From NCBI GenBank assembly GCA_003150315.1, contig QAML01000075.1:1-5044 (forward strand): 5,044 nucleotides of DNA, given 5' to 3'. This stretch comes from Prevotellaceae bacterium. GTDB lineage: Bacteria; Bacteroidota; Bacteroidia; Bacteroidales; Bacteroidaceae. This document shows, piece after piece, positions 1-4,474 of this stretch. A program made the translations under genes and the position numbers. Position 1 is the first letter of the stretch. Each line of letters opens with the position of its first letter. Under the pieces are notes generated by a model. The model made no database searches. It was not told the DNA's origin and saw nothing but the letters and a program-made list of their open reading frames with translations.

Positions 1-90
1 ATCGTGAACATGATTGCAAAGATTTTGGGGGAGAGGGAAGGAGTGACGTTTAAATGCAAAGCAGTACGGAAAGAGGACCCGGCAGCGTAG
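1..90 (+). CDS. C-terminal end of an upstream phage gene (partial)
   Basis: The window opens inside a reading frame running to a TAG at 88-90, giving 29 visible residues. They read like an ordinary folded-protein C-terminus, with an amphipathic stretch (NMIAKILGEREGV) followed by a short beta-like, basic end (TFKCKAVRKE). No family can be named from so little. If real, it overlaps the next gene, whose ATG is at 54, by 37 bases. An alternative is the frame ending at TAA 51-53, directly before that ATG, which would fit the close packing elsewhere, but its peptide is glycine-rich and less protein-like (DFGGEGRSDV). The choice between the two frames is a judgement and only one is likely coding. 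Confidence 0.45.
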   Translation: MVNMIAKILGEREGVTFKCKAVRKEDPAA

Positions 91-341
91 CCAGGCGCAA
101 CGAACCGTACAAGCCTAACCCGTTCTGCCTGCGTCTCCCGCGCGGCCTGCGCGGATGGACAAGCCTTATCTATAAGGTGGTACTGATCGCAGCTATACTG
201 CCTGTGCTGGACGGCTTGCAGGCGATTGGCCGTGGAAACTCGGACATGCTGCCGGGTCTTGAAACGCTGGCGTTTGGGCTGGTGCTGGTGCTGGCCGGGA
301 TCGCGGGATACATAGCTGTAAGAGAGGATGACAAGCCATGA
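54..341 (+). CDS. Small two-helix membrane protein, function unknown
   Basis: This 95-residue protein starts at an ATG preceded by AAGGAG (38-43) at 10 bases, a good site that supports the start. The N-terminal 35 residues are basic and Arg/Pro-rich. Two hydrophobic segments follow, roughly residues 36-55 (around KVVLIAAILPVL) and 68-88 (around LAFGLVLVLAGIAGYIA), separated by a short polar loop, and the tail is charged (REDDKP). The layout predicts two membrane-spanning helices with both ends in the cytoplasm by the positive-inside rule. No signal peptidase site is evident. Small membrane proteins of this kind are frequent in early regions of Clostridia phages, but I cannot assign a role; a holin is unlikely this far from lysis genes. 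Base composition is unusual: 149 of the 240 bases at 61-300 are G or C, well above the genes downstream. The stop overlaps the next start (ATGA). Confidence 0.75.
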   Translation: MQSSTERGPGSVARRNEPYKPNPFCLRLPRGLRGWTSLIYKVVLIAAILPVLDGLQAIGRGNSDMLPGLETLAFGLVLVLAGIAGYIAVREDDKP

Positions 342-778
342 CACAAAAAGAATGCGTGCAGGTTGTACGTGCGGCCGGGTTCAGCGGATATGACAAATCG
401 CTGGACAGCAAGGCCAACAATCCCGGAAAATACGGCGTACAACGCACAGCAGAAGCGCAGGCCGCGCTGGACGCGGTTGCAACAGCCAGAAACGGCGGTT
501 TACCCGCGAAGCAATGTAAACGGTCGGGCGACAGGCACAAGCTGCCACACCGCATTTCCGCCCGATTTACGCGCGAACAAGCCGAACGGATAAAGGAAGC
601 CGTTAAACTGTGCGGATACGGAACAACACAGGGGTGGCTGAATGTATGCAGCTACCGACTGTTGCGCGAAGAAGCAAAAAAGAAAGCCCCTGCATCCGCT
701 GGCACGGATAACAGAGGCGCAGACAAAAAATCTACATTTAAAAAATACCACGAAACGGGAGGCGTGTCAAATGTATGA
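338..778 (+). CDS. Small basic phage protein with a ribbon-helix-helix-like segment
   Basis: The gene encodes 146 residues and starts at ATG 338, which overlaps the preceding TGA; AGAGAGGA at 321-328 is the ribosome site. Three regions can be seen. Residues 1-55 (MTQKECVQVV..., with SLDSKANNPGKYGV and a helical AQAALDAVATAR) resemble, from memory, the N-terminus of small proteins in Firmicutes phages. Residues 69-112 contain a strand-like LPHRISARFT followed by two helices (REQAERIKEAVKLCGY, TQGWLNVCSYRLLREEA), the order expected of a ribbon-helix-helix DNA-binding fold. Residues 113-146 form a Lys/Ala-rich, probably disordered tail. A DNA-binding or regulatory role is plausible but inferred from pattern only, and no specific family name is certain. 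The end overlaps the next gene by 8 bases (771-778). Confidence 0.75.
   Translation: MTQKECVQVVRAAGFSGYDKSLDSKANNPGKYGVQRTAEAQAALDAVATARNGGLPAKQCKRSGDRHKLPHRISARFTREQAERIKEAVKLCGYGTTQGWLNVCSYRLLREEAKKKAPASAGTDNRGADKKSTFKKYHETGGVSNV
757..762 (+). promoter_or_regulatory. Shine-Dalgarno site fixing the start at 771
   Basis: GGGAGG lies 8 bases before ATG 771. The same reading frame is open further upstream, with an ATG at 642 that would add 43 residues, but that extension overlaps the preceding gene heavily and reads as lysine- and alanine-rich shadow sequence. This site decides for 771. Confidence 0.75.
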
Positions 779-1037
779 ACTGAATTTTGTTGGTGTCTCG
801 ATTGCATGGGACCCTTGTGATGAAGGCGAAAACCCGAAGTGCAGCATATGCCACACGCGTCTCGGATACCACGAAAAGCTGTATTTTGATTTACGCGGAG
901 CCGTGCTCGGGTGCAGCGAATGCTGCGCGGTGCGTGATGATGAATACCTTGTGGACGCAGATGACGAGAACGAGATCGTTGCAGAGCCGGGTACATATGT
1001 TTGGGAATATGCTGAAGATATGGCGTTGGTAGCATGA
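771..1037 (+). CDS. Small acidic zinc-ribbon-like protein, function unknown
   Basis: The 88-residue product has two cysteine pairs placed like a zinc ribbon: C24-x2-C27 (CSICHTRLGYHEK) and C48-x2-C51, the latter followed by another Cys (CSECC). Between them is an aromatic strand-like stretch (LYFDLRGAVLG). C16 and H28 or H34 could also contribute. The C-terminal third is strongly acidic (DDEYLVDADDENEIVAEPG). The fold suggests binding of metal and of a protein or nucleic-acid partner, but no catalytic motif is visible and the function is unknown. Small proteins of this style, a zinc ribbon with an acidic tail, recur in early operons of Firmicutes phages. The start overlaps the preceding stop by 8 bases and the stop overlaps the next start (ATGA at 1034), so translation is probably coupled. 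Confidence 0.8.
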   Translation: MYELNFVGVSIAWDPCDEGENPKCSICHTRLGYHEKLYFDLRGAVLGCSECCAVRDDEYLVDADDENEIVAEPGTYVWEYAEDMALVA

Positions 1038-1279
1038 AAGGATTCTGCGATGGGATATCCTACTACACGGAATATCGCGCCAGCATTCGCGTGTTTTTCC
1101 CGGAAGGGCGTGAAGTATGTCAATACTGCCCTTTTCTTCGGCACGAAGATGCCTTCAACCGCTTTTTTTGTAAGGCTACTCCGGCCACACAATACAACTG
1201 GATATTATCACCGGAGCGGGAGCGTCCGGGCTGGTGCCCTCTTGTTCCCGCCCGAGGGAACACCGATCCCGCCGATTGA
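1034..1279 (+). CDS. Small cysteine-rich (putative zinc-binding) phage protein
   Basis: The gene encodes 81 residues from ATG 1034, overlapping the previous TGA. No strong ribosome site precedes it, which fits translational coupling. Four cysteines are spaced as a likely metal site: C29-x2-C32 (CQYCPFLRHEDAFNRFFC), C46 and C68 (RPGWCPLV), with an aromatic, strand-rich N-terminus (YYTEYRASIRVFF). The pattern CQYCPF...C...CPL is, in my memory, a recurrent one in small uncharacterised proteins located just before ssDNA-binding and replication genes in Clostridia phages. No enzymatic motif is seen. The end is uncertain. After C68-P69-L70 the frame runs only 11 more residues to TGA 1277-1279, whereas the +1 frame stays open to a TGA that overlaps the next gene's ATG at 1322. 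A frame change near 1241-1245 would therefore give a longer proline-rich, acidic tail. Confidence 0.75.
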   Translation: MKGFCDGISYYTEYRASIRVFFPEGREVCQYCPFLRHEDAFNRFFCKATPATQYNWILSPERERPGWCPLVPARGNTDPAD

Positions 1280-1306
1280 ACCCGGCGGAGAATACGATCC
1301 ATTCAG

Positions 1307-1312
1307 AAAGGA
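1307..1312 (+). promoter_or_regulatory. Shine-Dalgarno site for the ssDNA-binding-like gene
   Basis: AAAGGA sits 9 bases before ATG 1322 in the only sizeable gap of the operon (1280-1321, 42 bases, if the upstream gene ends at 1279). Its presence fits independent, perhaps strong, translation of the following protein. No promoter or terminator is recognisable in this gap. Confidence 0.65.
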
Positions 1313-1321
1313 CGACGAGAA

Positions 1322-1954
1322 ATGAGTTTAATTGCAAAAGCTTCCGGAGGTTCTAAATTCCCGATTTTGGAGGCGGGTTCTTACCCTGCCATGTGTTATG
1401 CCATTGTTGACATTGGGCAGCAATACAATAAGACTTTCAACAACTATGCGCAGAAAGTCATTTTCATGTGGGAGCTTCCCGGAGAGGAAATCGAGATCGA
1501 GGGAGAAATGAAGCCGAGAGCAATTTCAGAGACCTATACAAATTCGCTGGGGGAAAAGGCGAACCTGCGCAAGATGCTTGAAAATTGGAGGGGCAGGGCG
1601 TTCACGCAGGAAGAAATGGACGGATTTGACCTGCGGAATGTATTGGGAAAGGCGTGTATGATCTCTGTAGTTCACGGAACAAAAAGCGACGGCTCTCCGT
1701 ACGCCAAAGTGGGAAGCGTAAGTAAGATGCCAAAAGGCATGAGCGTTCCTCAAAAAACAACCAACGCCTTAATTTTGTTTGATTTGGACGCGCCGGATGC
1801 GCTGGAAAATCTGCAAAAGCTTCCGGAGTGGGTGCAGAACCGCATCAAAGAAAGCGAAACCTACAAAGAAAAGATGCGACCGGACGCCAGCGTTGTAGAA
1901 GCGCGCAATGATGATTTTGCCGTAATCGACGCAGCGGAAGATTGCCCATTCTGA
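1322..1954 (+). CDS. Phage single-stranded-DNA-binding-like protein
   Basis: The gene encodes 210 residues. The N-terminus (SLIAKASGGSKFPILEAGSY) and the following alternating strands (residues 20-55, AMCYAIVDIGQQYN, KVIFMWELP) match, from memory, a widespread phage family found beside replication genes. Database entries name it variously as hypothetical or as a replication-associated or ssDNA-binding protein. Residues 65-118 contain a conserved-looking block (PRAISETYTNSLGEKANLRK, GFDLRNVLGKACMISVVH), consistent with OB-fold strands. The C-terminus is short, acidic and ends in Phe (VIDAAEDCPF), like the tail with which bacterial SSB recruits partner proteins. The likely role is coating single strands during phage replication or recombination, inferred from the tail and the neighbours. 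No Walker, nuclease or recombinase motif is visible. TGA at 1952-1954 shares a base with the next ATG (TGATG). An exact 17-bp repeat occurs near both ends of the gene. Confidence 0.8.
   Translation: MSLIAKASGGSKFPILEAGSYPAMCYAIVDIGQQYNKTFNNYAQKVIFMWELPGEEIEIEGEMKPRAISETYTNSLGEKANLRKMLENWRGRAFTQEEMDGFDLRNVLGKACMISVVHGTKSDGSPYAKVGSVSKMPKGMSVPQKTTNALILFDLDAPDALENLQKLPEWVQNRIKESETYKEKMRPDASVVEARNDDFAVIDAAEDCPF
1333..1349 (+). repeat. 17-bp direct repeat, copy 1
   Basis: TGCAAAAGCTTCCGGAG occurs here, 11 bases into the ssDNA-binding-like gene, and again exactly at 1812-1828. Here it encodes part of IAKASGG. Since the two copies are read in different frames, the identity is not due to a repeated peptide. 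Confidence 0.7.
1812..1828 (+). repeat. 17-bp direct repeat, copy 2
   Basis: This is an exact second copy of the 17-mer at 1333-1349, starting 479 bases further on. It is read here as part of LQKLPEW, a different frame from copy 1. The core TCCGGA is self-complementary. Function is unknown: it could be a protein-binding site, a trace of recombination, or chance. Confidence 0.7.
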
Positions 1955-2598
1955 TGGAACGGGTAGAAGCGCGTATCACGAAGGTCTTAACGGGAGAAGG
2001 CTTTTATTGCTTTGTCCCATATGAACATACGGACAATCTTTCCGAGTTGCCTATCAGGTGCACAGCGGTGCTTTCTGACGGCAGGACGATCACGGAGCGG
2101 CAGCGCAGGTTTATCTACGCGCTGCTCCGTGACATGTCCATGCATTTTGGGTATCCTCCGGAGGACATGAAAGAACTGATGAAATATCAATACGTTGCAG
2201 AAACAGGCGGAGAATATTTTTCCGTCGGGGATTGCAGCGTTACCACAGCGAACCGGTTTATCGAGTTTGTCATAGAGTTTTGTGTCCGTTGGGGCGTACC
2301 AACAAAGCAGGATTTCGTTGAAAACAGTCCGGATATTGGACGATATGTATATGCTTGTCTGATGAACAAAAAGTGCTGTTTAACCGGACGTGTCTGTGAA
2401 CTGCACCACATTGATGCGGTTGGTGCTGGTAGGGACAGGGAAGAAATTGTGCACAAAGGTATGCGTGTGCTTCCGCTTTCGCACGAAAAGCATATGGAAG
2501 CGCACACGTTGGGACGTGATACGTTTTTGAAGAAGTACCACCTATCGCCTGTAACACTGGATGACAGGCTTTGCAGGCGTTACGGATTGAAAGGATAA
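1954..2598 (+). CDS. Phage HNH nuclease (HNHc_6-like)
   Basis: The start is ATG 1954, overlapping the previous stop as TGATG; a TTG 12 bases upstream in frame is a weaker choice. The 214-residue product has an N-terminal segment with short strands (1-45), a helical block beginning ITERQRRFIYALLRDMS (46-62), a second block GEYFSVGDCSVTTANRFIEF (86-105), and a C-terminal HNH domain. The HNH features seen are C142 and C148 flanking LTGRVCELHHIDAVG (H151, H152, D154), R160, H167, and a second part LPLSHEKHMEAH with H177, H180 and H184. The pattern matches the phage 'putative HNHc nuclease' family, whose length is similar. The role is metal-dependent DNA cleavage, perhaps of recombination or replication intermediates; the N-terminal part occupies the place where other phages encode NinB-like recombination factors. 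The specific substrate is unknown. Confidence 0.9.
   Translation: MERVEARITKVLTGEGFYCFVPYEHTDNLSELPIRCTAVLSDGRTITERQRRFIYALLRDMSMHFGYPPEDMKELMKYQYVAETGGEYFSVGDCSVTTANRFIEFVIEFCVRWGVPTKQDFVENSPDIGRYVYACLMNKKCCLTGRVCELHHIDAVGAGRDREEIVHKGMRVLPLSHEKHMEAHTLGRDTFLKKYHLSPVTLDDRLCRRYGLKG
2154..2165. repeat. 12-bp perfect palindrome within the HNH gene
   Basis: TCCTCCGGAGGA is identical to its reverse complement. It includes a GGAGG core two bases before an in-frame ATG (2167). It may be chance, an operator-like site, or a short hairpin hiding an internal ribosome site. Confidence 0.4.
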
Positions 2599-2601
2599 GA
2601 A

Positions 2602-3294
2602 ATGAATCTCGCGGTAGAATTACTTTCCAACACCGGATACATCATGTACAACAAGGCACTTGCCCGTGTTCTTGGCGTGAATGAAGCGATCATGGTTGGA
2701 GAATTGTGTGCGCGGTATCAATACGCATTTGATTCCGGTTTTTTGGTGGAACACGACGGCTGGTTTTGCGTGAGCCGTGATGACATCGAATGTGATACCG
2801 GGCTTACAGCAAAGCAGCAGCGCTCCGCGCTACAGGCCCTGATTGACCGAAACGTGATTGAAAGCAAACGCATGGGCGTGCCAAGCAGGCTTTTTTACCA
2901 CTTGAATGTGCATGAATTAAATGCGGTTTTTGATGAAATCGAAACGACTAGATGTGACAAAAGGTCACAACTGGCTGTGACAAAAGGTCACGACATACAT
3001 ATATATAAAAAAAATAATAAAAAAGAGAGTGACGCACACGCATCGAAATTTGTTACGACTGAGAGTGCATCTGCGAACACATACGGCAGCTTCAAAAAGC
3101 CGTCTGTGGAAGAGATTGCATCATATTGTGCAGATCGAAAAAACGGAATCGATGCATCGGCATTTTATGACTACCACGAAGCCCGCGGCTGGATGCTTGG
3201 AAAGGTCCGGATGAAAGATTGGCGTGCCGCTGTAAGGACGTGGGAGAGAAGGAATTGCACGGAAAAGAAAGAGAGGCGTACGGTACTTGAATAG
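2602..3294 (+). CDS. Phage replication initiator protein (winged-helix, DnaD/O-like)
   Basis: The gene encodes 230 residues; ATG 2602 is preceded by AAAGGA (2590-2595) at 6 bases and lies 3 bases after the HNH stop. Residues 1-105 form the N-terminal domain typical of Firmicutes phage replication proteins (YIMYNKALARVLGVNEAIMV, DGWFCVSRDDIE, TGLTAKQQRSALQALIDRNV), the last part reading as a winged helix. Residues 106-165 are a variable polar linker. Residues 166-218 are a second conserved block (KPSVEEIASYCADRKN, DASAFYDYHEARGWMLG, MKDWRAAVRTWERR) that is common at the C-terminus of such initiators. The expected role is to bind the phage origin and help load the helicase, here encoded next. 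The linker-coding DNA (codons 118-142) holds two dyad repeats and an A/T run, making an embedded origin likely. It overlaps the helicase gene by 8 bases. Confidence 0.9.
   Translation: MNLAVELLSNTGYIMYNKALARVLGVNEAIMVGELCARYQYAFDSGFLVEHDGWFCVSRDDIECDTGLTAKQQRSALQALIDRNVIESKRMGVPSRLFYHLNVHELNAVFDEIETTRCDKRSQLAVTKGHDIHIYKKNNKKESDAHASKFVTTESASANTYGSFKKPSVEEIASYCADRKNGIDASAFYDYHEARGWMLGKVRMKDWRAAVRTWERRNCTEKKERRTVLE
2953..2968. repeat. Iteron copy 1, dyad TGTGAC-n5-GTCACA
   Basis: TGTGACAAAAGGTCAC; with the following A (2969) it forms a perfect 6-bp inverted repeat around a 5-base AAAAG spacer. It encodes C-D-K-R-S in the initiator linker. It is probably a binding site for a dimeric protein, most simply the initiator itself. 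Confidence 0.75.
2976..2991. repeat. Iteron copy 2, dyad GTGAC-n5-GTCAC
   Basis: This is an exact 16-bp copy of the element at 2953, offset by 23 bp (about two helical turns). The next base is G, so the dyad arms are 5 bp. It is read in another frame (as V-T-K-G-H), which rules out a repeated peptide as the cause. Confidence 0.75.
2999..3024. other. Pure A/T run, likely DNA-unwinding element
   Basis: All 26 bases are A or T, including runs of eight and six A, in a window of roughly even base composition. It encodes the Tyr/Lys/Asn-rich part of the initiator linker (YKKNNKK). Its position just beside the iterons fits an origin melting site. Confidence 0.6.
3271..3276 (+). promoter_or_regulatory. 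Shine-Dalgarno site for the TTG start of the helicase
   Basis: GAGAGG lies 10 bases before TTG 3287, inside the 3' end of the initiator gene. It supports the TTG start, which also retains the N-terminal SAEVAVIGCLIQ stretch expected of DnaB-family proteins. Confidence 0.65.
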
Positions 3295-4474
3295 TGCGGA
3301 AGTCGCGGTGATTGGATGCCTCATACAGAACCAGAATTGTCCGGGAGAGGTATTCGGTATGTTGGACAAATCCGATTTCACGGACCTTGACCTTTCGGAA
3401 CTGTTTGAAGAACTGCACCAGTTATGGCAGCGTGTTGGAAGAATCGATACTGTTACAGTTTGCGGATTACCTGGAAAGCAGGATCTTGTGCTGCGATGCT
3501 GTGAAGCGCCTGTATCGTATTCCGCATATGAATCTTACTGCAAAACCGTGAAGGACAATGCAGTTTTAACGAGGGCACAGAGCATTGGGCTTTCCATCGC
3601 GTCTGAAGGCCTTACAGTGGAAGAAACCAGAGAAAAAGCAGATGATCTGATTCGCTTGCTGAACGGAACAGCGGAGAGCGAAGGGGTTTCCATGATGAAC
3701 GGGGTACTCGATTTCCTGCGTCAGCAGTCGGAAGGAGAGCAGGAGTATTTCAAAACGGGGTTTTCGAGGCTGGATAAATACTCCTATATGAGCCGAAGCG
3801 ATTTCGTCATCATCGGAGGAAGGCCGAGCGCGGGAAAGACGGCGTTTTCATTGGCGCTGGCATTGAATTTCGCAAAGAACAAGTACAAGGTTGTATATTT
3901 TAGTTTGGAAACGCGTCCGGATAAGCTGGTAAACCGAATGGCAACGAACTGGTGCGGTCTCGATTTCGACGATGTGAAGCGCAGAACGCTTGACATGAAA
4001 ACCGTTGATTTGAACTTGATGGATGAACTGGCGGCGTTGCCGATTGAAATCGTTCCGGCAAGTGGAAAAGGCGTGGCGTGGATGCGTTCCGAGGCTTTGC
4101 GCAGGAAAGCGGATGTTGCAATGGTGGATTATCTCGGGCTTGTAAAGAGCGACGGAAAGACACGGTACGAAAAGGTAACAAATGCGTCTCTTGCGATGCA
4201 CGATTGGGCACAATCCACAAACATGCTTGTGATCGCTCTATCTCAGCTCAACCGTGGTGGGGCGGGACAGATGCCAAGCATGGAAGATTTGAGGGAAAGC
4301 GGCCAGATAGAACAGGATGCAGACGAGATATTATTGTTGCACAAGGATGACGATAAGCGGGAATATACGGTAATCATCGCAAAGAACAAAGAGGGACGGA
4401 CCGGTGATATCCCGATGAACTTTAACGGGCTGCACCAGCAGTTTACCGAAGTGGTATTCAAGGAGGAGCCATGA
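3287..4474 (+). CDS. dnaB: Replicative DNA helicase, DnaB family
   Basis: The gene encodes 395 residues, starting at TTG 3287 with an 8-base overlap with the initiator gene. Residues 1-125 are a shortened DnaB N-terminal domain (SAEVAVIGCLIQNQ, FEELHQLWQRVGRIDTVTV). A linker follows, and the RecA-like motor begins at TGFSRLDKY (157-165). Motifs seen are Walker A GGRPSAGKT (177-185, K184 and T185), SLE with E208 as the probable catalytic glutamate, Walker B MVDYLGLV (279-286, D281), SQLNR (319-323), RESGQIEQDAD (336-346) and IIAKNKEGRTG (363-373), which carries the basic residues acting across the subunit interface. It should form the ring hexamer that unwinds the phage replication fork using ATP. 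Bacterial DnaB is usually about 450 residues, so this is a compact phage form. No separate helicase-loader ATPase is seen in the window; the initiator may load it. Confidence 0.97.
   Translation: MNSAEVAVIGCLIQNQNCPGEVFGMLDKSDFTDLDLSELFEELHQLWQRVGRIDTVTVCGLPGKQDLVLRCCEAPVSYSAYESYCKTVKDNAVLTRAQSIGLSIASEGLTVEETREKADDLIRLLNGTAESEGVSMMNGVLDFLRQQSEGEQEYFKTGFSRLDKYSYMSRSDFVIIGGRPSAGKTAFSLALALNFAKNKYKVVYFSLETRPDKLVNRMATNWCGLDFDDVKRRTLDMKTVDLNLMDELAALPIEIVPASGKGVAWMRSEALRRKADVAMVDYLGLVKSDGKTRYEKVTNASLAMHDWAQSTNMLVIALSQLNRGGAGQMPSMEDLRESGQIEQDADEILLLHKDDDKREYTVIIAKNKEGRTGDIPMNFNGLHQQFTEVVFKEEP

Larger units (their letters stand above)
2953..3024. other. Putative phage replication origin inside the initiator gene
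   Basis: Two iteron-like repeats (2953-2968 and 2976-2991) are followed, after a 7-base spacer, by 26 consecutive A or T bases (2999-3024). Iterons with an adjacent A/T-rich unwinding element inside the initiator gene are the known layout of the lambda O/ori region and of many phage initiators. Here the repeats are exact although read in two frames, so DNA-level selection is likely. Assignment as an origin is inference. Confidence 0.65.

Noticed and set aside
642..770. Upstream extension of the 771-1037 gene to an ATG at 642
   Set aside because: It overlaps the 338-778 gene over 129 bases, reads as basic low-complexity shadow sequence, and the good ribosome site (757-762) points to ATG 771.
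1280..1321. Promoter or terminator in the 42-base gap
   Set aside because: No -35/-10 pair and no GC-rich stem followed by a T run are seen; only a ribosome site is recognisable.
1050..1325. Separate 91-residue gene in the +1 frame from ATG 1050
   Set aside because: Its first 60 residues overlap the clearly protein-like cysteine-rich gene and show no motif. Only its tail beyond about 1245 is of interest and is reported as a possible frame change.
1942..1953. TTG start at 1942 for the HNH nuclease
   Set aside because: ATG 1954 sits in a TGATG overlap with the previous stop, the usual junction type here; the four extra residues add nothing recognisable.
2447..2456. TTGTGCACAA palindrome as a possible DnaA box
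   Set aside because: It does not match the TTATNCACA consensus, it is single, and it falls in the HNH catalytic region, far from the A/T run.
2953..2991. Two short repeats as a CRISPR array
   Set aside because: There are only two 16-bp copies with a 7-base gap, inside a coding gene; they fit iterons, not a CRISPR array.
3029..3214. Small + strand open frame inside the initiator gene
   Set aside because: It is an Arg/His/Thr-rich out-of-frame product of the initiator coding region with no ribosome site.
3848..4220. Minus-strand open frames opposite the helicase gene (and others opposite 170-555, 652-1192, 2187-2557, 3092-3418, 4243-4611 and 4764-5015)
   Set aside because: They lie antisense to well-supported genes, are Ser/Cys/His/Pro-rich as expected of shadows, and have no convincing ribosome site or motif.
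4078..4350. Small + strand open frame inside the helicase gene
   Set aside because: It lies over the conserved Walker B to SQLNR part of the helicase in another frame, a shadow.
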